Part shown: positions 29,401 to 49,611 of the stretch, one piece after another | Position numbering within the stretch: position 1 is the stretch's first letter | Layout of the letters: the number at the start of each line of letters is the position of its first letter | From: Edaphochlamys debaryana | Taxonomy: Eukaryota > Chlorophyta > Chlorophyceae > Chlamydomonadales | Length of the DNA: 64,000 nt | Reading direction: 5' to 3' | Assembly (NCBI GenBank): GCA_016858145.1 | Contig: JAEHOE010000012.1 | Coordinates: 1,178,001 to 1,242,000 of the forward strand | Position numbers and translations under genes: made by a program | The notes under the pieces: generated by a model | The model's database searches: none | Told to the model about the DNA's origin: nothing | What the model saw: the letters and a program-made list of their open reading frames with translations, nothing else

Positions 29401-32400
29401 TCGCCACGCCGCAGGCCAGTGCGGGCAGCCGGCCCTAGATGCCAACGGCACCCTGGTGCAGGAGTGGATCGGGGACAACCTGACGGAGATGGGCGACGCA
29501 CTGCCGTACATCGATCTGGGTACGGACGTCAACCGCCAGTACCCGCTTTCTGTCAAGGCGGTCGCGTCCGGCGAGTGGTGAGCTCCTGGGCGCTAGCCAT
29601 CTACCCAGGTCCCATGCCCATCCATGGGGGGGGGGAGCGGGAAGCCCTGGTTTGCCGTCGACAACACTGTGGATGCCTGTCCGATGCTGAGAGAGGCCAC
29701 AAGGCCCATGCCAATCTGTCAACTGCTAGGTATCTCCGATCACACCGAACAAGGGGGGCCGGGGCACGGTGGCTGACCCGAACGCACCCGCCCCGCTTTC
29801 CGGGCAGGCACTCCTGCGCCCTGACAAGCAACGGCCTGGTCAAGTGCTGGGGCGGAAGCGACATGCTACAGGTGGCTGCCTGGGTGGGAGAGGGGGGAAG
29901 GTGCCCGTAGGCACCCGGCTTGCAGGCAGATACGAAGACAGGCATAGCATAGGATGGGGGTTCCAGGCCTGTCCCGTCAACGCTCTGCTTGCCGCTCGTC
30001 CTCTCCCTGCAGCTCGGCTATGGCAGCTCCAACGCGTCTGTGGGGTCCAAGCCTGACCAGCTAGGGGACGCCCTTCCGCCGGTGGAGGTAGGCACTCACG
30101 GGGCGAGAAGCCAGCCAGGGCCTGAACCGGAGGGGTCTGACCTCAAGGCCAAGTAGACATGGAGCTGTATATTGAGGGATTTGACCTCAAGGCCAAGTAG
30201 ACTTGGAGTATGAGCTGGGCGTTTGCAAACACGGTGCGGACATGACGGCCTGTACATATCGGAGGGCCTTGGCTGGAGCAGTGCTTGGCGGCGCCAAGCG
30301 CTGCTGGTCCTATAACCATTCGCAACTGGCTGCACCGACATCCTTTCCATGCCTTCCCTCCCCATCAACACATACCCGCCGCTGCCCCACAAACTGCGCT
30401 TTCCACCACCCCCAACCCCGCACCCCGCCCTGCAGGTCAACTTCGCCTTCCCCGGAGGCGTTCGGGTAGTTACCGTGGCCACGGGGGACGAGCACACGTG
30501 CGTCATCGTGGAGCCCCTGCCGTACAATGGCATCACGCCGGCCCGGCGGCTGCGGTGCTGGGGCCAGAGCGCCTTTGGCCAGGCGGGGCCCCCCAACTCC
30601 ATGTGCAAGGGCTTCCCGCCCACGCCCTGTGTGGCTAACATTGCGTCCCAGCCGGACGTGGATGTGGGGCCCTTGTCACCCCGCATCGACGCCCTGTACG
30701 CGGGCTCGAGGCACACCTGCGTGGTCCTCAACGGCAACACCATCAGGTGCGTGGCTACGGCGGTAACTGGAGGGGGAGCGCTAAAGCCGCGTGGGACACG
30801 TGAATTAGAGGGGACACGGCCTGCTGTCTCCGCTTCATTCCATGCCATACGGCCTCAGCCGACAAGCCAGCCCTAGGAGGACAACCAAGAGCGGTAAGGC
30901 TCTCCACGAACCTCTGTTCCGTGTCCACTTGCTCAGCATTCCGCCGCGGGGTGGCCCGCCTCCCCGTCACCCCACCACAGGTGCTTTGGGGACAACAGCG
31001 ACGGCCAGGTGCGTGTGCGGCGAGGGCGGGAGCCGGAAGGGGTGCGCACTCGGCCAGGCGAGAAACACCGCACGACCGCAACCCCATGCCACGGCGTTTC
31101 TATGAATATTCTTCCCGCGCCCCTACCTCCCTCGCAGCTCGGCTACGGTGACATCCTGAGCCGGGGCCTCAACGCCTCCACCCTGGGCGTCCACCTGCTC
31201 AACGTCAACCTGGGCGGGCCCGTGTGGCGTGTGGTCAACATGGCCCTGGGGCAATGTGCGTACCTGGCATCCAGCGTGCAGGGTGTTCGCGGGGAGCGTT
31301 CTGTCGTCGTGCCGCCTCGATGGCGGGGGCCGGGCCGGAGGGGTTCCGTGGGGTTGCGGGGGTTCGGCAGAAGAGTGGTGCGTGGCCAGGTGTGGCAGAG
31401 GTGTCTTCACATGATTGAGTCCTCCCCGCGCGCTATGCTCCCCCGCAGCTCACACATGCGCCGCGTACCAAGCGACGTCGACTGGGGGCATGAAAGTAAA
31501 GTGAGCAGTTGCAATCGGGATGGGGAATGGGGGGATGGTGTAGGGCGGCTGTGTGACCGATCGGGCTGCTGACGAGCCCTGCGCTCTGCCGCAACTCCTG
31601 GCGACGCGCCTCGTAACCCCGGTTGCTCTCGCTGCTGTGCAACTGCGCAGGTGCTGGGGGTGAGTCCAGCTCAACGGTGCTGTGTGCAAGAGGTGACGCG
31701 TGGGGCCGTCGCAGAGGGTGGTGCGGGTGCAGCGTACCGTAGGGTGCACCATGGCCCCGAGATGGGCGTGCCTGGGCGCTGGGATGGGCTTGCCTATTCC
31801 ACCCTAATCCACGTGCCCGCCTGCCCGCCCCCGAAAGGAACAACCGCTGGGGCCAACTGGGCCTGGGCGACGCAGCGCCGCGCGGCAATACGCCCGGGAC
31901 CATGGGCCTCAACCTCACGGCGGTCAAGCTTCCCTGGGTTGACCAGGTCAACGACATGTGCGCCGGCTGGGGCTACACGTGAGTACTCACCTCGACCCGA
32001 AAGACCCTGGAGCTAGCCCAAAGCTATTAGCTCCCCTTCGCACGCGAACACGCACGCACGCGGTTTCACCCGTCTCCACGTACAGCCCACCGCATACACG
32101 CGCCCCCCGCTCCTGCCCCCCGCGCTCGCAGGTGCGTGCTGGGACGCCTGCGCGACAGCCTGCTGGAGGACAGGGTCTACTGCTGGGGCCGGCACAGCGC
32201 TCTGGGCATGGGCGGCCTCATCGACCACAACGCGACGCTGCCGGACGTGGGCGACGAGCCGGGGGACATGGGGCTGGCGCTGCGGGCGGTGCCGCTGGGG
32301 ACCAACCTGCTGCCCAAGAGCATTGCGTGTGGCTGGTCGGTGAGTGGGGCTGGGGGGGGGGGGAAGGCGCGGTGGAGGGGAGCGCAAGGGGTTGCCGCAG

Positions 32401-32847
32401 GAGGGGGCCGGAGAAGGGCAGCAGGGCGAGCAAGCGCTCCGGCTGGGGTGGGGAGCAGGCCTGTGTCTGTGCAAAATGCGCCTGGAAGCTACCAGTACCT
32501 GTCAGACCATTCCAATCGTCCCCTCCCTGCCCCCCACGCCCCCACCTCCTGGCAGCACTGGTGCGTCAAGCTGTACGACACTCTGGTGAGTCGTGCGGGT
32601 GCCTGAGCCGCGCTCATCCCTACACCGCAACATCTGCGCCGCCACCATGGCCCTTGCCACCCCGCCTGAGTCCATACCGCCCTGCCGCTGCGCGCTCCCA
32701 TCGCTCCAGGCCCGCGTGTACAGGGTCAAGTGCTTCGGCCAGGCGGGATCCACTGGGCAGGGCCTGCCGTACGGTTACAGCAGCTATGTGGGCGACGACT
32801 TCCTGGAGCTGGAAGCCCATGTGCCGTACACGAACCTGGGTGTGTAG
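26487..32847 (+). CDS. Predicted secreted B-lectin / RCC1-like propeller protein
   Basis: An unnamed extracellular-type protein of about 905 aa. Exons: 26487-26610, 26748-26883, 27021-27061, 27168-27278, 27426-27726, 27940-28009, 28143-28195, 28318-28381, 28514-28873, 28986-29082, 29255-29277, 29415-29577, 29808-29871, 30013-30087, 30436-30746, 30981-31008, 31138-31255, 31449-31500, 31651-31659, 31838-31978, 32132-32339, 32556-32585, 32710-32847. An in-frame TAA at 26481 fixes the start. Residues about 20-40 form a hydrophobic signal peptide or anchor (ATALYLALTTALLIAITRAG). A Cys-rich part and bulb-lectin-like segments follow (HYLQLESNGALVLYKSN, DDGSWVVLNKRAAAVWAS). Seven RCC1-type blades then carry paired cysteines (HSCALTSNGLVKCWG, HTCVVLNGNTIRCFG, VYCWGRHSALGMG). 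Exon 5 needs a one-base shift between about 27515 and 27560, or an extra weak intron (27511-27605). Ligand and role are unknown; adhesion or recognition is only inference. Confidence 0.75.
31651..31659 (+). other. Nine-base micro-exon encoding the C-W-G core of a blade
   Basis: GTGCTGGGG lies between a good acceptor (ACTGCGCAG) and a good donor (GTGAGT). Exon 31449-31500 ends GTA-AA and exon 31838 begins G-AAC-AAC. Inserting these nine bases gives V-K-C-W-G-N-N, which restores the blade motif found in all other repeats. Without it the blade loses K-C-W. Confidence 0.75.
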
Positions 32848-34904
32848 CCGTACGGCATGTACGGCAGCGGCAGGGGCGCGAGGCAGGAGCGGGTCGAGTT
32901 CTGAGCGGCCCAGGGCTGGGGGGCGGAACCTGGCGGCTGAGTAGAGGACGCGCGGGGTCCTTTCAGGCGTGTGAAGGCGCGTGGCAGCGCCGTGGGGAAC
33001 AGGTGCCAGTGCTTGAGGGCGGTGGGTGGGCGTCCACTGGAGGAGGTGTTCAGGAGCACGCAGCGTGGAAGATGAACTGCAACTGTGAGGGGGACCATCG
33101 GGCCATGCCTGCGCACGCCCGGGCCCCGGGGCCTCTCCTCAGGCTTGCCTGCTTGCCAGATGCCCAAGTGAGGAAGCAGACCTGGCTGATGTGCTGACGT
33201 GTTTAGTCCTTTGGGGGCCGTAGCTTGTCCACACAATTGAAGCGGCCAACCCAACGGGCCCCTGAACTGGCGTGGGCCTATTCTGCCTCATCTGGCGCGC
33301 ACGCCAGGGGGGGGGGTACAAACAAAGTTGCCCGATACCATGCCCCAAAGTCCCCCGACCCCCCGGGACCGACGACCGACCGACCCGTACAGTGTACGAC
33401 ACTGTCGTACAAGGCCTGTACGTACTCCACTTCATGCCTTTCGCGTTTCGCTGGACTGCGGACCGTGTGCTCTATCCATGGGCGCGCACAGCACTCCCGG
33501 TGGCCCACGTTGGTCGGGTACCATCAACCATGCCACGGACCCCGACCCGTCAATTGACCAACGGCTCGGCACCGAGGGGCGATATCAGGGCTTTAGTTTG
33601 CTAGTACTGTGCGATCTGAGGCGCGGGAGTGGAAGGCGGGCTTCCGGGAGCACCTGGGAGACGCCTTTGGGTGGCCGCGTGTGTGCCCGGGGCCCGGCAT
33701 GCCGACATGTCCCACCGGTCCCGACTCCCTAACACCGCAGGAAGGGTACCAGTGACTTGCCAGCATAAGTTCTTGCCATGCTGCATGCTCAGGGCGTGTG
33801 GTATGATGCTGGGCGCTGCTCTACGCCGCGGTGACAAAGTCCCGCCACACAGCCTCCCAAAGTCCCCCCACCCCCCCCGACCGACGACCGACCGAGAACT
33901 TTGGGCCCCCATAACTTTGCAATAAAACCTTCTTTTTTATTTCTGAAAGCGGATTTGGGATCCTCTCGGCAAGCTCTGTACAGATGAGGCATGATGTATG
34001 TCTGAGGAGGACCTACCCCCCCCCCTGCGCACGCGTGCAGGGCTCGAGGCTACGGGGCATAAGGGGGGAAGGGCTGGTAGGTGCGACTGCTTGCTCCTTC
34101 CTCCTTGGCACTATTAAAGGGCTTTGGTCCGAGGGGCCAATAGCCTCCGGGAAGTGCGTCGGGGGCGGGGGGCCGACTCGCAGGCTGTGGGCCAAGGTTG
34201 GTGGGCCTGCCTCGGCGTGCCTCCTTCGGCGTGACTCCGCCAGGCTCCTCCCAAGCTGTAGAAGACATCACTTGAAAATGCAGGCCGGACAAGCTTCCCC
34301 CCCTCCCTCGACGCGTCCAGGCACCTCCCGCCCCCCGCCCGCCCGAGCCCGCCTCGTCCCCATCAATACCCATCCATCCCCGCTCGCCATCCTCGGCAGG
34401 CTCGTTATCCAGGACAACCTTCCCCATCCTGCCCAGCCCCTTTGACGGAATGTGTTCGGCCTGCTACCGCCATCACGACCTTGCGCGCCTGACGGTCACG
34501 GACATCCAACCCATCCAGCATCCAGGCCCGGGCGCGCTCGCAGCGTTTCAACGATAGCTGGGTGCTTTTGACGATGTCACAAACCCCCAGACCAGCATTT
34601 GAGCCCCAAAGGTAGCTCGTGTGCAGAGGCTTACTCCTCCTCGGCACTTCCTCAGCGCTGGAGTGCCGATGGCTTCTCTGAGGCCACCTTTGAGGCGTTC
34701 CTCAGTCGTTTGGAAGTCCCCGGGGGCCCGTTTCGCAAGGGGAACCGCCTGTACGACCCCCATCGCGCGCGCGCAGTCCGTTTTGGGCCCTGGGCCGCGC
34801 CGAGACGGGGCCTTTGACCAGCTGAACCCACACGGGCAGCTTGGAATCACCCGCTCGACCCTTACCAGTATCTCTTAGGGTCTTTCCCCCCAAAAACTAC
34901 AAGA
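32848..34904. other. Repeat-bearing intergenic region, about 2 kb
   Basis: This is the 3' side of the lectin-propeller gene and the promoter of the DEAD-box gene. No TGTAA signal was found. It holds two copies of a 40-bp pyrimidine/GACCGACGACCG sequence (33343-33384 and 33856-33895), a perfect short palindrome (33394-33410) and a lower-GC stretch around 33.9 kb with an A/T-rich tail. An open segment at about 34441-34556 (FDGMCSACYRHHD, with a CxxC and His pair) has no recognisable partner exons. The mix suggests decayed transposon DNA; I cannot name a family. Confidence 0.5.
33343..33895. repeat. Direct repeat pair with CAAAGTCCCCC...GACCGACGACCGACCG core
   Basis: Copy 1 is 33343-33384 and copy 2 is 33856-33895, about 512 bp apart. 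They differ mainly in the length of the C run. Between them lies the palindrome GTACGACACTGTCGTAC (33394-33410). These may be the ends of a small non-autonomous element. Confidence 0.55.
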
Positions 34905-38115
<3,211 letters not shown>

Positions 38116-39379
38116 GCAACCGCACCAAACGGCTTCTGGTGCAGCCGCGGAGGCCAGGAGCCGGGGCGGGCCTCCGCACTTCGACAGACGCTTGGCGGAG
38201 CTTGAGCTCGGAGGACCGCTTATGCACGGTTAGCGACGACTTTGATTCCCGCGTGGACGGTGACGCGGGTTAACAGTTGAGGGTAGCGGGTGGATTGGAT
38301 AGTTACGTGGACTGCGCTGCGGGAGCAACGAGGGCGCTGTCACACCAGGCGCCCAGCACTGAATGGATTGGCTCCTGCGCCCACCGAGGGAGACGGGGCG
38401 CGACGCGATAGCCTTGCGGCGCACTGAGCGCTGCAGGGCCTCAAGCTTTGGCGTAACACGAACGAGGCCCCCCTAACGCCATGGGGCCATTGCTGCGGAC
38501 GACGCGGCGCAGCTCGAGAGCCGCCTCGGGTGCGGCGGAGCTGCGTGGCGGTGCCACGCTGCGCACAGTTGGAAGAACCTCGGACGGCGTAGCGCCGTGT
38601 TGCGTGGGCAGAGCGGCGCGTGTTGTGAGGACGAGACCGGGGTTTACGATGATCGCACCAAGTGCAGAGGAGCGCAGAGAAGACAGAATTATCATAGCTG
38701 CCCCATTGATACTCTCCTATTAGCTCACCCACAGAGCGCAGGAGGGAGAGCGAGCCGCGCATTTAGCACGTGAGAGGTAGAGGGGCGCGGGGCAATTGCC
38801 TTGCTATTCAGGCCTGCAGTCTAGCGTTATAGCGCGTAGGGGGTTGTGAACGCGCTATGGCGCTGCGGGCAGATCTTGGCCCCTGCCTCGTGCTCACGTG
38901 TGTGCGGCGCGCCATTCTGGCGGCTTGGTCATGTCTGCTGCTGATGTGAGACTGCTTATGCTTCTGAGAGGGCTTGAGAGGAGCCTATGCATGGCCGAAG
39001 CCGAGGCCTTTGGGTCCGGTCCACCCCGAAGTGAGGGTGTGGGCTGCGGGCTCTGGGGCCGTGGAGGGTGGCGTGTCGGCCGGGGCCCGCGCGGGACTCG
39101 TTTCCTGTGCGGCCCGTCCGGGCTCTGGCGACAGCCCCCTGGTCAATGTTTTAGCGCTGAACCTCATACGCTTGCCCGCTGCCGGCGTGATTCCGCTGGC
39201 CAAGCACTCTCGGAAGCTGCTTTCTTACTTCGTTCTGCACTGCTCTGCTCTGTTGCTTGGTACGGTCATGTCGTGTGTCTTCCCCGCTGGCCATTGCGCG
39301 GGGGGGCGTTCCATGCAGGTGGTGCGGGTTTTGCTGCCATTCGGCCACAGTTAGGCCAGTTTTGTCACTTGGTTTCTGC

Positions 39380-39384
39380 TGTAA
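39380..39384 (+). terminator. TGTAA poly(A) signal of the DEAD-box helicase gene
   Basis: This plus-strand TGTAA is the only one between the helicase stop codon at 38115 and the convergent gene. It implies a 3' UTR of about 1.27 kb. Confidence 0.6.
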
Positions 39385-39694
39385 TGCTGCCCATTGCCCG
39401 CTGCCATCCGTCCCAGTGCCAGGACCCCGTCAACCTAACCTCAGCCCCCCCCATATTTGGCGGTCGTGGAGGGTCGAGGATGCAGGCTCTCAACTTGACG
39501 CTGGCTCTGAGCATGCCTTGCCCTCGCCGTGACCCGACACCCGAGCCACAACTGGATGTTAAGAAGATCAACTCAGCGTCAGCGACCACAATGGGGATAC
39601 GGGGGCTGAGCCCTTGGTGTTGGTCCTGGCCTCTGGCTGGGACGCCCAGCACAGCGGCTCTGGATGTCAAGTCACAACACCGTCATCACATAAG

Positions 39695-39699
39695 TTACA
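39695..39699 (-). terminator. TGTAA poly(A) signal of the coiled-coil gene
   Basis: The minus-strand TGTAA lies 256 nt beyond the stop codon at 39955, a typical distance. Confidence 0.7.
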
Positions 39700-39954
39700 T
39701 GCCGTTGAGGTCCGCTCCGGGGCCTCGCGTACTCGGCTTGACTATCCAACGCATGAATGTCTGGGGTCTACGTGCGCGCCATGCGCCACAGCTACGGATG
39801 ACTCCATCCTAGATACAGATGTCCTCCCTCATTGAGCTACCGGTACTAGCTACGTACAGCAGGCCAGTCAGTGGCCACTCCCCCGCCTGCCCTACCCTTT
39901 CTAAGCTGCTCCCAAGCTCTGCCCCTGCCCCTGCCTCTGCCCGCGCACGGCTCC

Positions 39955-42900
39955 TCAAGCCGGTGAGCCGCCCGGCGCAGCGCCGGCGGCGGAGGGCCCC
40001 GGCCGGATGGAGAGCGTGGGATCCTCCGCGGCAGCGGGGTTGCGGGCCTGCTCCATCATAATCTCAATGGGGCTGGGCGACCGGTTGCTGGGCACCTGCC
40101 ACTGCCTGCGCGACCCCGCCCGCTCCACCGACCGGTACGCACCCCCCGACCGCTGCACCGGCCCCGCCGACAGGCTCCGCCGCCACGACGCGCCCGCGCC
40201 GCCCTGGCTCCCCGGCCCCGCCCCACCGCCGCTGGTGCTGTACACGCCGCCCATGCTCCCGAAGGCGCCGTCGTCAGTGGTCGAGGCCACAGGCCCGGCC
40301 GTGCTCACCAGGGCTTCGGCGGCCGGGAAGGGCTGGTCGTGGCGCACGACATGTGTGAGGTGCATGGAGCCCACGTCGCCCGAGTAGGAGGCGTACATGA
40401 AGGCGCGCTCGTTGGCGGGGGAGGGCATGGTGGAGGCGAGGGTCTTGTGGTAAGAGCCGCGCGTGGGCGGGTTCTGGAGCAGCGGCGGCGGGCTCTCGGA
40501 GGAGGGCAGGGGCCCGGGCGCGAAGCCGTCGAAGGCGCCCTGCGGCGAGCTGGGCTGCGCCATGGCGGGGGACAGCGGCAGGCGGTCCGTGGGCGAGGGC
40601 GGCAGCTTGGTGGTGGAGCCGCCGGGGCCCGCGCCCGCTCCCGGCGCCTCGGCCCTTCGGAGCGCCGCTGCCAGCTGCGGCGGGCACAACGGGGGGAAGA
40701 TTGCGTCAGCGACAGAGCTTGCTCATGCCAAAGCATGCCGTACCCTAGCAGAAGGAGAAGGAGCCACGCTCGTGTCGTGCCCCGTCGCTAGCGGGCCTTC
40801 CCACCGCCCCCTGGCTCACCTCCTCCCGTGCGCCCTCCAGCTGCGCCATGGTCTCGGCCAGCTGCGCGCGCGTGCCCTCCAGCTCCTCCCGCAGCGGCGC
40901 CACCTCCCCCGCCACCAGCTGCTCCAGCTGCGCCCCCGTGGCGGCACCCCCCGGCAGGTTGCGGATGGCGCGCTTGAGCGTCTCCACGTGCCGCGCGTTG
41001 GCCGCGGCGCCCGCCTCCGCCGCCACCAGCTGCAGCTGCAGGTCCGCGGCCCTGGGAGGAGGCCAGAACACAAGATCAACATTCGTAAGGTCAACAATAC
41101 TCCAGCGCGGTAATTAAGGGTTGACTGCTTGGAAGTGTAGGTTGCGCCGGCCAGGAGCGGGGATGTGAAGGGACGCGCAGTAGCACCCACCTGGCCTTGA
41201 GCTCGGCGCGCTCCCGCTCCGCCGCCTCCAGGCGCTGCCGCAGCTCCGCCGCCTGCGCCTCCGAGGGCTCCAGCGCGGCGGCCGCAGCGGCACGCTGGGC
41301 CCGCGCCGCACGGTCCTCGGCGTTGCGCTTCTCCACCTCCAGGCTCGCCTGCATGGGGCGAAGGCGAAGGGTCCCCCACACGGGGTGGCTTAGTGGTTGG
41401 CACCCTCATCTTGCGGCAGGTGCAGCGGCACTACTGCTTCACATTCTACATGACTCCTCCAGCGCCATACCTGTGCTACCACCAGAACAAGATCCCGTGT
41501 GCGTGCCCGCCTGCCTGTCCCCCCGCACTTACGCATCTGCTCCGCGCCGAGTGCAGGTGCTTGTGCAGCTCCGCCCGCTCCGCCGCGCCCCTGTCCACCT
41601 GCCGCTGCAGGTGCTCCACATTCTGCACGGGGACAGGCCGGGCAACCGGGTTGTCAAGAGATTTGGTCGCTATGGCCCCCGCGTAGCACACAAGCAGCAT
41701 GGCCAATTGGCCATCGAGGCTACCGGGAGTGGCCGGGGTTGTCGGGCAGACATGCGTGCCACTACCGACATCAGCCCGGGCACAGCGCACCCAGTCCTGG
41801 TTGGCGGCTGCGCGCAGCCCTCGCCCTTCCCCCTTGGTCCCACACACCCCTGCAGGCCCCGCTCACCGCCCTCAGGTCCCGGACCGTGCGCCGCATGCGG
41901 TCCAGCTCGGGGTCGGGGCTGGTGGGGCTCAGTCCCGCGGCGGCCCGCGCCACCGCCACGTCCAGGTCCCGGCGCAGGTCCTCGGACAGAGCCGCGCGCA
42001 CCGCCTGCGGCACCAGACATGCGGTAGGAGGACACAGAGCTCACACAGACTGCCGGGCCGCTCGGATTGGACTCCAAGGCGTGAGAGGGGACCCTATGTG
42101 TGCTTTGCTCCCAGAGCTTGCCTCGAGCGACTGCTTTCTACGAGCAGTGCAGCACCCCTCGGCGCCCAGACCCGCGTGCAGCGCCCCGTGCCCTGGGGGC
42201 CCCCGGGCGCACCTGCAGGTCGGGCTCGCCTGGCGCCGTGCCGCCGCTGGACTGGTCGTAGGTGCGGGGGGAGTCCACGGAGCCCGCGGAGGCCAGGCGC
42301 GGTGGCCCGGCCTGCGCCTTGCGTGTGGCCGTGAGCTGCTTCACCTGCTGCCGCAGCTGCGCGCACTCAGCCTCCAGCTTCTGGTGGTCGGGGCACGGAG
42401 TCAAAGGCCAGGGGGGCAAAGTGAGTTGCGGTGGGGAGTCGACGGACAGCCCTGTCAATCATGACTTGGTGGCTCGAACAGGCGGTGCCCCGTTGATGCA
42501 CGGCGGCCAACAATTCGCAATGGCTGTCAGCGATGTCAAGCTTCGCCAGCGCACCTGGACGACGGCCGCCGAGTCCTCGGGGTCGTCGCGGAAGCGGTCA
42601 AACGCCACACGCCGCGCGCCGCCGGCAAGGCCCGCCCCGCCCCCGCCTCCGGCCCCACCGCCGGCAGCATTGCCGGTGGCCGAGTTGCGCTTGGCTGCGT
42701 CCCGGCCACCATACAGGTAGCCGTTGAGGCGCGTGTTGGCGGACTGCAGCTTGGCCTTGAGCTCCTTCTCCGTCTCCTCGGCCTTGTGCTTGGTGGCCAG
42801 CAGCTGGGGGCGGGGAGGGGACGAGGAGGCGTGAGTAGGGGACTGATGGTCTGGCGCTGGATGCCCCCTGATGGTTGGAGCGGGAGGGGCTCCGCTCGCT

Positions 42901-44083
42901 CCCGAGCGCCAGCGCTGTGGACCTGCGTTGCCGCATGTCAGCTGCACTGCCGCCCGGCTCAACCCGCAAAACGACCAGTGCCCCAGACCCGTGCTGGTTC
43001 CGCCTGACTCACACACCCTTACCGCAGGTGAGAATCCCCTGACTCGCACCAACCAGCCCCGGACTCCACCCGACCCCATCCCACCACCACCAGCAGTAGC
43101 CCCTCGCGACTACCCCCCCCCACACACACGCACGCACCTTGCCCTCCAGCTCCTTGACCTGCACCGCCAGCGCCCTGCGCGCCCGCTCCAGCTCCTCGCC
43201 CCGCTTCTGCACCAGCGCCAGGTCGCTGCGGCTGCGGTCCACCTGGTCGCGCAGGGCCTCGCGGGCGCGGTCGTCCTGCTGCTGCTGGCAGGCCTGGGGT
43301 GGGGGAGGGTAGGGAGGGGGGCACGGAGGGGTTAGGGAGGGGGGCGTTGGGGAGAGGGTGGTGGGGCGGGGGGCATTGGGGAGAGCACGGTGGGGAGGGG
43401 AGGGGAAGGGGAAGGAGGGGCGGGGGGGAGGAAGGAGGGGCGGGATGTGATGGGTGGGGGAGGCCGGTGCAGGGGCGGTTAAGGATGCGGTCGGAGAGGT
43501 GAGGTCGCGTGGCGCAGGGCACTGCTGAATTCCCAAGTGCGGGGAGCTGGTGGGCAGGAGAAGAGGGGAGGGCCTAGGCACGCTTGAGGAGTCGACGTGA
43601 GCGCCGCCCTCCGTTTGGACGGAGATTGCTGCCTTTTGCCCGCACGAGACGCACCAGGCGCTGGATGAGTTGGATGGTGTGTCGCGCGTCCTCCGCGGAA
43701 GCGCTGCAAAGGTTCAGAGCTACGCCAGGGGAGAGGTGACCTTGGCCTGCGGTGCACGAGGCGGCAGCGGGGGCAGATGGACTCGGCGGTTGGGGGGGAG
43801 GGGCGGACTCAGCCCCTGGAGGTGGGCGGCTACGTCCGAAGGCTGCAGAAGCCACCCGGAGTTTTTGCGTCTTTCCCCGCGACCAAGCATCGAGGTCTGA
43901 CAACGGGGGCGGCTCGCACGCGCGTGCTGGGACTCGGCCCAGTTGCAAGCATCGCAGTGACCTGCCTCGCAAGAACGCCTCCAAGGTTCGCGTCTCCTCC
44001 TCAAGGCTACGTTCATCAGTATAGTGCGGCTGGTAGGGTACATCGTGCCCAAACTCGCCCAGAGCTGAAGTCGCGAACTCCAT
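39955..44083 (-). CDS. Coiled-coil protein of unknown function, about 779 aa
   Basis: I do not recognise this protein. Exons: 43655-44083, 43138-43293, 42555-42803, 42213-42380, 41867-42004, 41533-41622, 41191-41348, 40820-41051, 39955-40674. They sum to 2340 nt with frame kept throughout. The N-terminal exon starts MEFATSALGEFGHDVPYQ; an in-frame upstream Met at 44350 would add 89 residues, and the first exon is the least certain part. Residues 145-600 are a series of predicted coiled coils rich in Glu, Arg, Ala and Leu, for example LVQKRGEELERARRALAVQV, KHKAEETEKELKAKLQS and VEKRNAEDRAARAQRAAA, broken by a Gly-rich loop. The last 240 residues are Pro/Ser-rich and disordered, with SNRSPSPIEIMMEQARN near the end. 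It is divergent from the katanin p60 gene. A cytoskeletal or ciliary role is plausible from this form and neighbour but unproven. Confidence 0.75.
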
Positions 44084-44634
44084 ATTTGACAGAAGCCCGC
44101 CAAGGCTGCGCAACTGGGAGTTTCTAGCTTCTAGGGACCGTGAGGAGGCATCGCGGCCAGGCGCCAGGCGGGGACGGGGACAAACGGGGGATGCCCGCAA
44201 GCAGTGTTCTCTGAAAGAAGGCCCACGAGGTAGGAAACGACGACAATGTGTATGCGCGTGTGAACAGTGAAGTGGCTGGGCAGTGGAAGCTCGCCTGTTT
44301 CTTTTGAAATGGACGCTACATGCCGACAGCGGCCACACCGTTGGGCCCAACCCTCGAGCTCAACTCACACCCACAGTACGTGCTGCATCGTTGCCATACC
44401 CAACGCTCATCTTGCTGCACTCCGCGGCTCTCCTGAAATGCTTCCCTCGGCAAGAACCTGAATCCGGGCCGTCGGACAAGCGCACGGACCCTATTAAAAC
44501 AGCTTGTTCTAGGCACGAAATTTGTTTTGGTAACTGGGCCCGCGCAGCGGGGGGCAACATCTGCGCGGACCCGCTGCGCCTGCTCTCGACTCCCCGCCGC
44601 CCCTGAGCTGGGCCGACTGTGGAACTAGGAAGCA
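44084..44634. promoter_or_regulatory. Divergent promoter between the coiled-coil gene and katanin p60
   Basis: The two genes face away from each other with at most 551 bp between start codons, or 284 bp if the upstream Met at 44350 is used. The GC content is lower around 44.2-44.5 kb. No clear TATA box is seen. Confidence 0.55.

Positions 44635-49611
<4,977 letters not shown>

Larger units (their letters stand above)
38116..39954. other. Convergent 3' region between the helicase and coiled-coil genes
   Basis: Both flanking genes end here. Each has a TGTAA signal on its own strand (plus 39380-39384; minus 39695-39699), so the region is explained as two 3' UTRs of about 1.27 kb and 0.26 kb with 310 bp between the signals. 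A 304-codon open frame inside the helicase 3' UTR has no domain, repeat or splice support. Confidence 0.7.

Noticed and set aside
33920..33926. AATAAA as poly(A) signal of the lectin-propeller gene
   Set aside because: Volvocine algae use TGTAA, and this hexamer lies more than 1 kb downstream in repeat-bearing DNA; it is probably a chance match.
38898..39812. A 304-codon open frame on the plus strand after the helicase gene
   Set aside because: It lies across the predicted helicase 3' UTR and its TGTAA signal, has no domain or regular composition, and the convergent gene's own signal lies inside it. It is a chance frame in GC-rich DNA.
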